Assembly: GCF_910593845.1 (NCBI RefSeq)
Contig: NZ_CAJVAS010000027.1
Location: 23,013-87,012 of the forward strand
Reading direction: 5' to 3'
From: Paenibacillus solanacearum
GTDB taxonomy: Bacteria > Bacillota > Bacilli > Paenibacillales > NBRC-103111
Length of the DNA: 64,000 nt
Position numbers and translations under genes: made by a program. The notes beneath the pieces were generated by a model. The model saw nothing but the letters and a program-made list of their open reading frames with translations, searched no databases and was not told the origin of the DNA. This document shows, piece by piece, positions 8,195 through 17,003 of the stretch (position 1 is its first letter; each line of letters opens with the position of its first letter).

Positions 8195-9250
8195 ATGGCT
8201 CATGAGCAGCACAGCGGATGGCGTAAAGACCTCGCCCCCTATGAAAGACCACGAACACGCTCCAGCGTGTGGCAAATCCTCAACACCTTCATTCCCTTTG
8301 TAACGCTTTGGTACGCCGCTTATCTCAGTTTGTCGATTTCTTACTGGATCACGCTTGCGCTGGGCATCGCGGCCGGCGGATTTCTCGTTCGAATTTTTAT
8401 TATTTTTCATGACTGCTGCCACAAATCGTTTTTCAAAAACAAAACGGCCAACGACATTGTAGGCACGTTGACCGGGATATTGACCTTTTGCCCCTACTAT
8501 CAATGGCGGCACAGCCACTCCGTTCACCATGCCACGAACGGCAACCTCGACAAGCGGGGGGTCGGTGACATATGGACGCTGACGGTAGAAGAATATGTGG
8601 CATCGTCCCCTATGCGGCGACTGCTGTACCGGCTGTATCGCAATCCCCTCCTGATGTTCACGTTCGGTCCGATCTACATTTTCCTGATCGATTATCGTTT
8701 TAACCGCAAGCGCGCCGGATTCCATGAGCGTATGAACACGTATGTGACCAATCTCGGCATTGCCGTCATCGCCGGATTGCTGTGCTGGGCGATCGGCTGG
8801 GAAGCGTTCCTGCTCGTGCAGGCGCCTGTATTTGTCGTGTCAGGCGTCGCCGGCATATGGCTGTTCTATGTGCAGCATCAGTTCGAGGACGGCTACTTTG
8901 AGCTGGAAGAGGACTGGAATTATGTTCGGGCGGCCATGCAGGGAAGCTCGTATTACAAGCTGCCCAAATGGCTCTGCTGGATCACGGGCAGCATCGGTTT
9001 CCACCATATCCACCATTTGAGCCCGCGAGTGCCCAACTATTATTTGGAGGCGGCGCATAACGCCAATCCGCTGCTGCAGCAGGCGCAGACGATTACGCTG
9101 CGGACAAGCCTGCGGTCGCTTCAGCACCGGGTGTGGAACGAGCAGAGCAAGACGTTCATGGCGTTCCGGGATATCCCGCCGGAGTTGTTCCAGCGGCACA
9201 GGGCAGGGAAAGCAGCCCGCGCGCGGGCTCGCGTCGAATCAGGCCGATAG
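8195..9250 (+). CDS. des: Membrane fatty acid desaturase, Des-like
   Basis: 351 residues from ATG 8195, almost the same length as the Bacillus subtilis delta-5 phospholipid desaturase Des. The three di-iron histidine boxes are intact: HDCCH (about 76), HSHSVHH (about 112-118) and HHIHH (about 270). Four to six hydrophobic segments surround them (for example ILNTFIPFVTLWYAAYLSLS and NLGIAVIAGLLCWAIGW). The enzyme would introduce a cis double bond in membrane lipid acyl chains to keep membranes fluid in the cold. In B. subtilis the gene is controlled by the DesKR system next to it; no desKR pair is present here. An in-frame extension to 8078 is judged untranslated leader. Confidence 0.88.
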   Translation: MAHEQHSGWRKDLAPYERPRTRSSVWQILNTFIPFVTLWYAAYLSLSISYWITLALGIAAGGFLVRIFIIFHDCCHKSFFKNKTANDIVGTLTGILTFCPYYQWRHSHSVHHATNGNLDKRGVGDIWTLTVEEYVASSPMRRLLYRLYRNPLLMFTFGPIYIFLIDYRFNRKRAGFHERMNTYVTNLGIAVIAGLLCWAIGWEAFLLVQAPVFVVSGVAGIWLFYVQHQFEDGYFELEEDWNYVRAAMQGSSYYKLPKWLCWITGSIGFHHIHHLSPRVPNYYLEAAHNANPLLQQAQTITLRTSLRSLQHRVWNEQSKTFMAFRDIPPELFQRHRAGKAARARARVESGR

Positions 9251-9320
9251 GCGCTCCGTTTCCGCGCACGCTGCGCGTTCAAGCGGGGTACGCCCGAGCG
9301 GCCGCAGCCCATGCCAAGCG

Positions 9321-9818
9321 CTACAGCAGCTTCTCGTAGCATAAATACGGCAACGGCCGCAGCGGGAATCGTATCTCGCCGATTTCGCGGTAGCCGGCCC
9401 GCTGGTACATGCGGACGGCCCCGGGATTGCCGGCATACACATCGAGCCGGATGCTCGAATAGCCGCGTTCCTGCGCCGTGTCCTCGGCGAAATGCAGCAG
9501 CCGCTTGCCGAGGCCGTTACCTTGATGCTGCGGGTGCACAGCCAGCCGGTGGATGCAGGCGGCGGAGCCGTGCCGGTCGCTCCAGGGCAGCGGCGCATAC
9601 TTCGCGCTCTGCCGGTCGTCAAGCGCGACCGCCGCGATGGCAAGGCCGCTAGCTTTCACCCCGAACAAGCTGCCGCGGCGCAGATCCGCGCCGATGACGA
9701 AGCCGTTCGGATACAACCAGTCCCATTGACGGATCCCCTGGCGCTGGAGCTCGCCGGAGACGGACCGGTACAAGGCCATGACGCTTTTTTTGTCCGCAAG
9801 GGTGAAGACGTCGATCAT
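9321..9818 (-). CDS. GNAT family N-acetyltransferase
   Basis: 165 residues with a complete GNAT fold: motif A RLAVHPQHQGNGLGKRLL (Q/RxxGxG/A acetyl-CoA loop) at about 92-109, motif B around YAGNPGAVRMYQRAGY near the C-terminus. Substrate unknown. The start ATG overlaps the stop of the upstream membrane protein gene by four bases (ATGA at 9815-9818), so the two are translationally coupled. Confidence 0.85.
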   Translation of the reverse strand: MIDVFTLADKKSVMALYRSVSGELQRQGIRQWDWLYPNGFVIGADLRRGSLFGVKASGLAIAAVALDDRQSAKYAPLPWSDRHGSAACIHRLAVHPQHQGNGLGKRLLHFAEDTAQERGYSSIRLDVYAGNPGAVRMYQRAGYREIGEIRFPLRPLPYLCYEKLL

Positions 9819-10450
9819 TTGGCCGCCGCCCCCCTATGCTCCGCACTCCAAATCACTTCCTTCAGCCGTTTGGCCGAATGCTTCCGATACAGCACAGTCC
9901 AGGCAATTGCTATGCCGACGAACCCGTAAAGCACGACATTGGAGATCGCGAGAAACTGAGCGGTCGTCAGCTGGTACACCAGCATCGTGCGTACTACCGC
10001 TTCCAGCAGCAGCAAAATACCCCATACGAACGTCATCAGCCGCAGCACATACCGGAAATACGCATACTGCCAGTTGGCGGCGAATTTCTCGGGGTTCCCG
10101 TTGAAGCGGGCGGCCATATAAAACATCAGCGGCCGGTGAAACAGCAGCGAGCCCAGAAAGACAACCCCCACGGCGCCGGTAATCATCGACTCCCGAACAA
10201 GCAGCATTTTTTCGCTTCCGCCCAGCGCGACGAGCACGAGCGTAAGCACGAAGGTGAACAGCATCAAGGAGCCGAACGCGTCCAGCTTGCGGTGCTTGAG
10301 CAGGTGAACGACGTTGTCGGCCAGCGGAACGAGCGTGGCGATGCAGAGTGCGGTAAAGCTAGGCATGTGGCCGGACAGCCACACATAAAGCGCCCAAGGC
10401 ACGATGCCGTTAATGAGCAGAGTCAAGACTACATACATACGTTTGGACAT
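9815..10450 (-). CDS. VC0807-like multi-pass membrane protein
   Basis: About 211 residues with six predicted membrane helices. The segment GGSEKMLLVRESMITGAVGVVFLGSLLFHRPLMFYMAARF is the recognisable core of the VC0807-like family, small integral membrane proteins of unknown function. ATG 10450 is preferred over ATG 10462, because AAAGGA lies directly against the first ATG but about 11 nt before the second. It is in one unit with the downstream GNAT (4-base overlap) and lies 50 bp downstream of a TetR regulator on the same strand, so it is probably in the TetR regulon. Confidence 0.7.
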   Translation of the reverse strand: MSKRMYVVLTLLINGIVPWALYVWLSGHMPSFTALCIATLVPLADNVVHLLKHRKLDAFGSLMLFTFVLTLVLVALGGSEKMLLVRESMITGAVGVVFLGSLLFHRPLMFYMAARFNGNPEKFAANWQYAYFRYVLRLMTFVWGILLLLEAVVRTMLVYQLTTAQFLAISNVVLYGFVGIAIAWTVLYRKHSAKRLKEVIWSAEHRGAAAK

Positions 10451-10502
10451 GGGATGAACCATCCTTTCGATAGAGGGGAGATGTGGGAGTCACACATGCG
10501 TA

Positions 10503-11081
10503 TCAGCTGAGAACGCGGAACATGAACTGCGTCACTTCCTGCGCGTTCATGCGGCTGCTTTCCTGCCTGATCGTATTTTGCACGCGCAGTCCGTACATAA
10601 ACATCAGCATGCCTTCGGCGAGCTGCAATTTGTCTGCCTCGGCCGGGATTGCACCGGCGCGCTGTCCGGCTTCGATCCAATTCGCGCAAGTGTCGAGCGT
10701 ATACTGATAAATCCCCTTCATGATGTCGGACACTTTCCGATCGTCCATGCGGCTGAGCAAATAAAGAAAAATTTGATTCGACACATCGTCATGCTTCACT
10801 GCCCCGAACGCCTGCGCAATAAGCTGGAGCGGCTTCTCCAAGCCATGCGTATCCGGGTCATTCACCACCTCGTGAAATTTCGCATTCGTTTGCTCGACCC
10901 GCGATTGCAGCAGCCGTCCGAGCAGTTCGTCTTTTCCTGTGACGTAATGATAAATCGCGCCTTTGGATAGGCCGGTGCGGGTCATAATGTCCTGCAGCGT
11001 CGTTTGCCGGCAGCCTTTCTCGCGAATAAGCGCTTCGGCGGTGTCGAGAATGAGCTGATAACTTTCGTTTAATGAAGTCAT
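10503..11081 (-). CDS. TetR/AcrR family transcriptional regulator
   Basis: 192 residues. The N-terminal TetR DNA-binding domain is clear (LILDTAEALIREKGCRQTTLQDIMTRTGLSKGAIYHYVTGKDELL), followed by a helical ligand and dimer domain resembling the TetR_C_6 / YfiR type. The paired palindromes immediately upstream (11119-11170) are the expected operators, giving autoregulation. Membrane protein and GNAT genes follow on the same strand and are the probable target genes. Confidence 0.9.
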   Translation of the reverse strand: MTSLNESYQLILDTAEALIREKGCRQTTLQDIMTRTGLSKGAIYHYVTGKDELLGRLLQSRVEQTNAKFHEVVNDPDTHGLEKPLQLIAQAFGAVKHDDVSNQIFLYLLSRMDDRKVSDIMKGIYQYTLDTCANWIEAGQRAGAIPAEADKLQLAEGMLMFMYGLRVQNTIRQESSRMNAQEVTQFMFRVLS

Positions 11082-11118
11082 ATGGGTTCACACGTTCTTT
11101 CCGTAAGTTTTTGGACGA

Positions 11119-11170
11119 ACCGACCGTCGGTCGGTACACAAACATCATACCGTACCGACCGTCGGTCTGT
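11119..11170. promoter_or_regulatory. Two TetR-type operators
   Basis: ACCGACCGTCGGTCGGT (11119-11135) and ACCGACCGTCGGTCTGT (11154-11170) are two copies of a GACCGNCGGTC-type palindrome with centres 35 bp apart. They lie just upstream of the TetR start, as in many AcrR/YfiR-like systems. Confidence 0.85.
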
Positions 11171-11233
11171 AAAGGGGCGTTTTCAAAAAATTTCCGTTAT
11201 GTACGACACAGGCGGTGATGAACCATGCCTTCA

Positions 11234-11283
11234 TTGACAATGACGGCTAAATCCAATATCTTCATTTCAAGACGTTGTACAAC
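11234..11283 (+). promoter_or_regulatory. Sigma-A promoter with palindrome, upstream of MarR
   Basis: TTGACA (11234-11239), 17-bp spacer, TATCTT (11257-11262). A palindrome GTTGTACAAC (11274-11283) lies just past the predicted start point and is a candidate MarR operator. Confidence 0.6.
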
Positions 11284-11318
11284 CGGACTACTATGTTGAA
11301 CGGAAGGCAGTGAAAGGA

Positions 11319-11765
11319 ATGGCCATTTCCAGAAACGACGCATTGGATCTTTATATCGCGCTTTCCCGGGCGAGCCAGTGGATCAACGCGCATGCAGATC
11401 GCGATATTCGCCAGCACGGGCTGAACCGGACGGAGTTCGGCGTGCTTGAGCTGCTGTACCATAAGGGAGCGCAGCCGATTCAGCAAATCGGCGGCAAGGT
11501 GCTTATGAGCAGCGGCAACATTACGTATGTCGTCGATAAGCTCGAAAAGAAAAAGCTGGCGGTGCGCAGAGCGTCGACCGAGGATCGCCGCCTCATTTTT
11601 GCGGAAATTACCGAGAGCGGCAAACAGTTGATCGAGGACGTGTTTCCGAAGCATACGGAAGTGATCGAGCAGGCGATGAACAGCCTTACGCCCGAGGAGA
11701 AGCAAACGGCGAGCCGGCTGCTGAAGAAGCTGGGCAAATACGCGCAGGAACAATTTAATAAATAG
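11319..11765 (+). CDS. MarR family transcriptional regulator, MhqR-like
   Basis: About 148 residues with a MarR winged helix: GLNRTEFGVLELLYHKG, IQQIGGKVLMSSGNITYVVDKLE (recognition helix) and the wing RRASTEDRRLIFAEIT. The sequence around ELLYHKG and SSGNITYVVDKLEKK resembles the MhqR/YkvE subgroup, which in Bacillus senses quinones and electrophiles and represses dioxygenases and nitroreductases. No such gene is adjacent; the regulated genes may be elsewhere. GTG 11310 is an alternative start. Confidence 0.85.
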   Translation: MAISRNDALDLYIALSRASQWINAHADRDIRQHGLNRTEFGVLELLYHKGAQPIQQIGGKVLMSSGNITYVVDKLEKKKLAVRRASTEDRRLIFAEITESGKQLIEDVFPKHTEVIEQAMNSLTPEEKQTASRLLKKLGKYAQEQFNK

Positions 11766-11836
11766 TTGCTAAATTTTGTTTATTTATAGAAACTTTTTCC
11801 CCATTTTGGTGTACAAATTTATAAAAGCCGAAAGCG

Positions 11837-12463
11837 GTGAACGGATTGAAGATAAACAAAATCGCGATCGTGATTTCCTTATTCACTTGTTTGAACGTGG
11901 GCATTTCTTACGCAGGGGCGGCAGGCAAATTCAAAGACCTCGACATCGCGTCCATCTTCTTCAACGGCCGCGAGATGTCGTTCAAGCAGGATGAGGTTCC
12001 GGCGCTGCAAGTGGACGGCACCGTTCTCGTGCCCGTGGAGGCGATTGCGGAGAAGGCGAACCTGCTCGCCATTCCCGACACCGAGACCGGCTTGACGAAG
12101 CTGTACAAACCAAACGTCCATATGATCTTCGGTCTCGGCGAGAGCAAGGACGGCAAAGGCATTCGTGACTTGTTCGGCAAGGTGAAAAAAGGGGTGCCGA
12201 TCGACTTCTCGGTGTTCGTGCAGGTCGACAATCTCATTCCGGCAGTCCGGTCCGTCAAGCTGGATATGGTTGATTCCGCGGGCAACACGATCGTATCGTC
12301 CAAGGAATACGTGCTGCCGGGCAAAGAAGATTTCTGGTATACTTGGGGGCTGAACAACGTTGTGCTGAATTATACGGGCAAATACACGGTCCGCTTCCTC
12401 GGCAAGCTGGACACCGACAATACGTATCATGTGCTGTCGGAGAAAAACCTCGTATGTGAGTAA
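11837..12463 (+). CDS. Secreted protein of unknown function
   Basis: 208 residues from GTG 11837, or TTG 11846. A signal peptide (about 1-28, KINKIAIVISLFTCLNVGISYA) precedes a region like half of a copper amine oxidase N-terminal domain (FFNGREMSFKQDEVPALQVDGTVLVPVEAIAEKA). The C-terminal half, about 110-208, looks like an all-beta module (VPIDFSVFVQVDNLIPAVRSVKLDMVDSAGN) that may be Ig-like. Monocistronic with its own terminator. Family recognition is partial and no activity can be assigned. Confidence 0.7.
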   Translation: MNGLKINKIAIVISLFTCLNVGISYAGAAGKFKDLDIASIFFNGREMSFKQDEVPALQVDGTVLVPVEAIAEKANLLAIPDTETGLTKLYKPNVHMIFGLGESKDGKGIRDLFGKVKKGVPIDFSVFVQVDNLIPAVRSVKLDMVDSAGNTIVSSKEYVLPGKEDFWYTWGLNNVVLNYTGKYTVRFLGKLDTDNTYHVLSEKNLVCE

Positions 12464-12484
12464 GCTGACGTCAATGGAAAAAGG

Positions 12485-12514
12485 AAAGACCGGGAGGATG
12501 CTCCCGGTCTTTTT
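12485..12514 (+). terminator. Intrinsic terminator
   Basis: Twelve-bp stem AAAGACCGGGAG / CTCCCGGTCTTT with a GATG loop and T-run. It ends the secreted-protein gene. Confidence 0.92.
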
Positions 12515-12559
12515 GGCTATAAGTGCAGTTATAAATGAGATGAGTTCCCAATGGAAAAA

Positions 12560-13489
12560 CTACGGGCGTGTCGCTTTGACGAATGTGAATTGCGCCGTCG
12601 CCGGAATGTGGTCGGAGGCGAGCGAGCGGATGACTTCCGACCTCTTCAGCTGCAGGGTCGGCGTGTAAAAGATATAATCGGCCCGGACATGGGGGTTGTC
12701 CGCCGGGAAGGTGTACGTATTCGTTCGATCGGCGAATGCGTCTTTGAAGGCAGCCGATAAAATTTTGATTTCATCGGAATACGGCGCGGCGTTGAGGTCG
12801 CCGACCAGGATGGCGTTGCCCCCTTGAGCGCCTATGAGCTTCACGATCTCGGCGGTTTGGCCCCTCCGCTCCTCGGCGTTCAATCCGAGATGCGCGCTGT
12901 AATAATGAACCGGCGTGCCGCCGACGTCGATGGTGGCGCGTAAGATACCGCGCTGTTCGCCGCGCTCGCTTGCTTTCAGATTGCTCGGCAGCAGCGTGTT
13001 TTTCGCATCGGCAATCGGATATTTGCTCAAGATCGCCGTGCCGTACTGCCGCCGCGGCTCTCCCGGCTTGAGCGGAGCCCGGTCAAGATTGGCGCCGAAA
13101 GCGTAATGAAATTTCAAGTAGTCGGCCAGCCATTTGGCCTGATCCTCGAATCGGCTTCGCTCCGCCCAATGCTTATCGACCTCCTGCAGACCGATCACAT
13201 CGGCGCCCGATGCGGCGAGAAGGTCGCCGACCCGCTTCAGATCGAGCGCGTTGTCCATGCCGATTCCGACATGCATATTGTACGTCAATACGTTCAGCGT
13301 GCCTTCTTCCGGCTGCGGCATGCCGCCGGGAGAAGGGGGCGGCATGCCCCGGCCGCCATAGAGCGAGAGCGCGATGATAGCGAGCGCCAGCGCCAGCCCG
13401 AGTGCCGCGGCGATCCATCGCCAAGGCCGTTGCAAGCTCGTGAATCGCAAGGACAAGCCTCCCCGTCGCCGTCTCCGTGCAGGCAACAT
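12560..13489 (-). CDS. Membrane-anchored endonuclease/exonuclease/phosphatase family protein
   Basis: 309 residues: a basic N-terminus (ARRRRRGG), one membrane helix (about 24-43) and an extracellular EEP domain from about 62. Catalytic motifs are visible: N in LTYNMHVG, E in IGLQEVD, HLGL, GDLNAAP and the C-terminal SDHIPA. EEP enzymes are Mg2+-dependent phosphodiesterases acting on nucleic acids, phospholipids or inositol phosphates; the anchored bacterial members of this layout are not well characterised. The start has no strong ribosome binding site, so its N-terminus may be shorter. Confidence 0.85.
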   Translation of the reverse strand: MLPARRRRRGGLSLRFTSLQRPWRWIAAALGLALALAIIALSLYGGRGMPPPSPGGMPQPEEGTLNVLTYNMHVGIGMDNALDLKRVGDLLAASGADVIGLQEVDKHWAERSRFEDQAKWLADYLKFHYAFGANLDRAPLKPGEPRRQYGTAILSKYPIADAKNTLLPSNLKASERGEQRGILRATIDVGGTPVHYYSAHLGLNAEERRGQTAEIVKLIGAQGGNAILVGDLNAAPYSDEIKILSAAFKDAFADRTNTYTFPADNPHVRADYIFYTPTLQLKRSEVIRSLASDHIPATAQFTFVKATRP

Positions 13490-13559
13490 TCGGATGGACG
13501 GCGAATCATTTCTACTATATTAATAGAAAACGCTTACCTGAGTGCGTGGAGCCCGGCGC

Positions 13560-14378
13560 TTATTTCACGCCGACCCGCATTCTGTAGCTGAACAGCACAT
13601 CCATTGCGCTGCCGTTGAAATACTGCGCCACCAGCGTCCGGAACGCTTCGATGTCTTCGTCCAGCTCGGATGAGCCGAGCTTGAACACCGTCTGCACGCC
13701 GCCTTGACTGAGCGCAAGGCCGACATAACGCTCGGCGTCGAACCGTTCGATGTTGTGGAACAAAATTTCTTTGCAGTAACGGAAGACACCGCTCTTGCGA
13801 AGATTCGCCAGATGCTGGCTTTTATCCCGCTTTATCGCGCGGTCGTCTTCATGCGCAAGCCGGGCGATGATCACGTCCGCTTTGGAAACAAGCCGCTCGT
13901 ACGCCTCCTCGATGGACCAGTGAATGGTAGGCGGCCAATCGCAATCATAGGCCGCGAAGACGCCGCCTTCGCGCAGAACGCGGGCAACCTCGCGCAGTGT
14001 GCTCTCCGGTTCCATCCAATGAAACGACTGGGAGCAGGTCACGATGTCGACCGAGCCGGAGGCGGCATCCAGTTGATTCGAGTACCCTTGCGCGAAAGAA
14101 ATATGGCTTAAGCCGCTGCGTCGCAAATTGTCCTGCGCTTTGCCGATCATGTCCGCATTCGGCTCCACGCCGATCACCTGCTCGGCATGGTCCTTCCAGA
14201 CGAAGGAGGACAGCCCGGTGCCGCAGCCGATATCGAGGACGAGCGACGGCTTGCCCCCGGCGTAGCTGGTAAGCACTTGAACGAGCGCTTGCGGCGCTTG
14301 CGGGCGGTTCTTGTCATAAACGTCGCCATAGCCTGTAAACCGGTCGATATTGTTCTTCAGATTGCCTTCGGGTATCAA
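13560..14378 (-). CDS. Class I SAM-dependent methyltransferase
   Basis: 272 residues from TTG 14378, chosen because GGAGGA (14385-14390 on the complementary strand) is ideally spaced; the ATG 14525 alternative would add 49 residues not resembling the family. The SAM-binding loop VLDIGCGTGLSS, acidic residue VEPNADMI and SQSFHWM motif place it with ubiE/TAM-like small-molecule methyltransferases (Methyltransf_11). The substrate is unknown. Transcribed alone. Confidence 0.85.
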   Translation of the reverse strand: MIPEGNLKNNIDRFTGYGDVYDKNRPQAPQALVQVLTSYAGGKPSLVLDIGCGTGLSSFVWKDHAEQVIGVEPNADMIGKAQDNLRRSGLSHISFAQGYSNQLDAASGSVDIVTCSQSFHWMEPESTLREVARVLREGGVFAAYDCDWPPTIHWSIEEAYERLVSKADVIIARLAHEDDRAIKRDKSQHLANLRKSGVFRYCKEILFHNIERFDAERYVGLALSQGGVQTVFKLGSSELDEDIEAFRTLVAQYFNGSAMDVLFSYRMRVGVK

Positions 14379-14569
14379 TGGTTCTCCTCCATTCTTCTCG
14401 GGATGGTCACGACCGGCTTCGGGCTCGGCTTTCCTGTTCATCGTACCGGAAAACGGCCGGCGAAGTAGGCCAAATTCCGAAGCGGGCGTGCCATTTTGAA
14501 GCAATTCGCGCCGGGACCGCTGCATTCGGCGCGAGTGGCTAGCCCTTGGCCCGAGGCGCGAGAGCCAAG

Positions 14570-14591
14570 GATATACAACTGATATACAACT
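14570..14591 (+). repeat. 11-bp direct tandem repeat upstream of GH43
   Basis: GATATACAACT occurs twice head to tail (14570-14580, 14581-14591), about 95 bp before the xylosidase start. An 11-bp period places both copies on the same face of the helix, as for OmpR/PhoP-type activators. The remaining intergenic sequence between 14379 and 14685 shows nothing else I can name. Confidence 0.45.
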
Positions 14592-14685
14592 ATTGTAAGG
14601 AAAAAGTTAAATCCGGTCTATAGACTGGCACGCGCGAAGCGTACATGATGGAAACGTACCGATCGATAGCGAAGGAGCTGGCGAT

Positions 14686-16251
14686 ATGACCTTATTCCAA
14701 AATCCGATTTTGCCCGGCATGTACCCGGACCCTTCCGTGTGCCGGGTGGGGGATGACTATTATATGGTGACGTCGACGTTCGAATATTTCCCCGGCGTCC
14801 CGATCTTCCATTCCAGAGACCTCGTACATTGGCGGCAGCTCGGCCATGTGCTTGACCGGCCTTCGCAGCTGAATCTGGACGGGGTGCAGACGTCGCGCGG
14901 CATATACGCGGCGACACTCCGTTATCATAACGGCGTGTTCTACATGATCACGACGCTTGTGGAGAGCGCAACCAGCGAGCGCCGTAACTTCTATGTCACC
15001 GCTTCCGATCCGTCCGGTCCGTGGTCCGACCCCTACTGGCTGGAGGACGCGCCGGGCATCGACCCGTCGCTCTTCTTCGACGACGACGGACGGGCTTACT
15101 TCACGGCGAACCGCAGACCGCCGGAAGGGCAGCACTATCCGAAGCATATGGAAATTTATATGCAGGAGCTCGATCTGCATAACCACCGGCTGATCGGGCC
15201 CAGATACAGCCTATGGGACGGCGCGCTCAAATTCATTCATGCGCAGGAAGGCCCGCATGTGTACAAGGTGGACGGCTATTATTACTTGTTCATCGCCGAG
15301 GGCGGCACCGGCTTCACGCATTCCGTCACCGTCGCCCGCAGCCGGGAGATCACGGGGCCGTATGAGGGCGCTAAGACGAATCCGATCCTGACGCATCGCC
15401 ATCTGGGTCAGGAGGCCGCCATCACGAACGTTGGTCACGGCGACATCGTGCAAACCGGCAGTGGCCAGTGGTGGATGGTATGCCTCGGCACGCGGCCGTA
15501 CGGCGGAGGCTACCGCAATCTGGGGCGGGAGACGTTTCTCGTGCCGCTGGCGTGGGAGAAGGGCTGGCCGGTGGTCAATCCGGGCAAAGGCATCGTCGAG
15601 ACGCAGCTGACACGCCCAAATCTGCCGGCTTGCAAATGGCCGCTCCCGCCGGTATGCGACTCATTCGACCGGGCGGCGCTCGATATGCGGTGGAGCTTCG
15701 TTCGTACGCCGCGGGGCGACTTCTGGAGCTTGACGGAGCGTCCCGGCCATCTGCGGCTCAGGCTGAAGCCCGACCGGCTCACCGACTGGTCGAATCCCGC
15801 GGTGATCGCCCGCCGGCAGCAGCACAAGAGCTTCGCCGCGCGCACTGTCATGGAGTTTACGCCGCGGGCTAATGAAGAGGCGGCAGGGCTTGTGCTGCTG
15901 CAGACAAGCGACTTTCATCTGCGCTTCGAATATGCGATGGCCGAGGGGCAGCGGCGGCTGCGGCTCGTGGAGTGCCGGAACCGCGAGGAGCGGGTGCTTG
16001 CCTCGCAGCCGCTCGAGGCGGGCAAGCTGTACCTGCGGGTCGAAGCCGACGAGCAGCGGCTGCGCTTCGATTATGCACTGGAAGCCGAAGCATGGATAGG
16101 CTTAAGCGACGGCGTGGACGGCACGCTGCTCAGCCCGGATGTGGCAGGCAGCTTCCTCGGCGCGTTCATCGGGCTGTACGCCGGCAGCAGCGGGCAGGCA
16201 AGCAATAACTACGCCGATTTCGACTGGTTCGAGTATGCGGCGGCGGAATAA
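14686..16251 (+). CDS. Glycoside hydrolase family 43 beta-xylosidase / alpha-arabinofuranosidase
   Basis: 521 residues, no signal peptide, so intracellular. The five-bladed propeller domain (about 1-310) starts with the GH43 signature NPILPGMYPDPSVCR, whose Asp is the general base; GIDPSLFFDDDG carries the pKa-modulating Asp, and AQEGPHVYK the catalytic acid Glu. A C-terminal beta-sandwich (about 325-521, DUF1349/XynB-C-type) completes the XynB-like layout. It would release xylose or arabinose from imported xylo-oligosaccharides. No transporter is adjacent. ATG 14686 follows GAAGGAG. Confidence 0.9.
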   Translation: MTLFQNPILPGMYPDPSVCRVGDDYYMVTSTFEYFPGVPIFHSRDLVHWRQLGHVLDRPSQLNLDGVQTSRGIYAATLRYHNGVFYMITTLVESATSERRNFYVTASDPSGPWSDPYWLEDAPGIDPSLFFDDDGRAYFTANRRPPEGQHYPKHMEIYMQELDLHNHRLIGPRYSLWDGALKFIHAQEGPHVYKVDGYYYLFIAEGGTGFTHSVTVARSREITGPYEGAKTNPILTHRHLGQEAAITNVGHGDIVQTGSGQWWMVCLGTRPYGGGYRNLGRETFLVPLAWEKGWPVVNPGKGIVETQLTRPNLPACKWPLPPVCDSFDRAALDMRWSFVRTPRGDFWSLTERPGHLRLRLKPDRLTDWSNPAVIARRQQHKSFAARTVMEFTPRANEEAAGLVLLQTSDFHLRFEYAMAEGQRRLRLVECRNREERVLASQPLEAGKLYLRVEADEQRLRFDYALEAEAWIGLSDGVDGTLLSPDVAGSFLGAFIGLYAGSSGQASNNYADFDWFEYAAAE

Positions 16252-16288
16252 ACGGCGGTGGACATACGTCGCTATCGTAATAGATCGT

Positions 16289-16323
16289 GGAGGGCTCCGG
16301 GCAGGAGCCCTCCAATTATTTTG
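16289..16323 (+). terminator. Intrinsic terminator after GH43
   Basis: Ten-bp perfect stem GGAGGGCTCC (16289-16298) / GGAGCCCTCC (16304-16313) followed by AATTATTTT. The tail merges into the MarR operator. Confidence 0.85.
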
Positions 16324-16353
16324 TTTACAAAATAATTAGGCGTGTGCTATTAT
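16314..16353 (+). promoter_or_regulatory. Promoter overlapped by a perfect palindrome (MarR operator)
   Basis: Arms AATTATTTTG (16314-16323) and CAAAATAATT (16328-16337) form a perfect 24-bp inverted repeat around TTTA. The -35 element TTTACA (16324-16329) lies inside it, and TATTAT (16348-16353) is 18 bp further on. Binding of the MarR encoded next would block this promoter. Confidence 0.75.
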
Positions 16354-16425
16354 TTCGTACAGGAAACATTCGCAGGTGAAATATCTACTGGTGTACTATT
16401 TTTCATTTAGGGAGGGGATGTGATT

Positions 16426-16881
16426 TTGCGCGAAAATTACGACCTGAGCTCGCTTGCTCACATGCATCGGCAAATTATGAAGCGATATGAAGCCGAATGG
16501 AGCAAGATGTGCCCGAAAGACGAGCTGACGCTGCACCAGTCCGATTTGCTGCTGCGGCTTTCGGAGGAAGGACCGCTCAAATCCTCGGACCTGGCGCAGC
16601 AGCTCGGCATCTCGTTTGCCGGGATGACCTATTTGAGCGACAAGCTGGTCGAGTGCGGATTGATCGAGCGTATTCGCTGCGGCGACGACCGCCGGGTCGT
16701 CATGCTCGGTATTACGGCCAAGGGCAGGGAGCTCGTCGGTATGATTGTCGACCGCAAGCAGCGGTTAATCAAGAAGACGTTGAGCGGCATCTACCAGGAC
16801 GATCTGAAAAGCATGGGGCGGATCTACAGCACGATACTTAGCAACTTGACTGCGGAGCAGGAGACGCTGGGCAAGGGGTAA
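16426..16881 (+). CDS. MarR family regulator of the efflux operon
   Basis: About 151 residues. TTG 16426 is preferred since GGAGGGG (16411-16417) lies 8 nt upstream; GTG 16420 is too close. The winged helix includes LTLHQSDLLLRLSEEG, SSDLAQQLGISFAGMTYLSDKLVECGLIER and wing DDRRVVMLGITAKG. It opens a co-directional cluster with two membrane fusion proteins and a DHA2 pump, the standard EmrRAB-like layout, so it is most likely the drug-responsive repressor of this operon acting at the palindrome over its own promoter. Confidence 0.88.
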   Translation: MRENYDLSSLAHMHRQIMKRYEAEWSKMCPKDELTLHQSDLLLRLSEEGPLKSSDLAQQLGISFAGMTYLSDKLVECGLIERIRCGDDRRVVMLGITAKGRELVGMIVDRKQRLIKKTLSGIYQDDLKSMGRIYSTILSNLTAEQETLGKG

Positions 16882-17003
16882 TAGCTTCACGCACTCATAT
16901 TCCATGCGGTCGGCGCCAGCCATGCCGGCGGACGCCGGAGAGGCGTGATGTCGCCGAAGGCGCATTTGTACTTGTTGAAAAAGGAAGAGGTTGAGGAGAG
17001 AAC

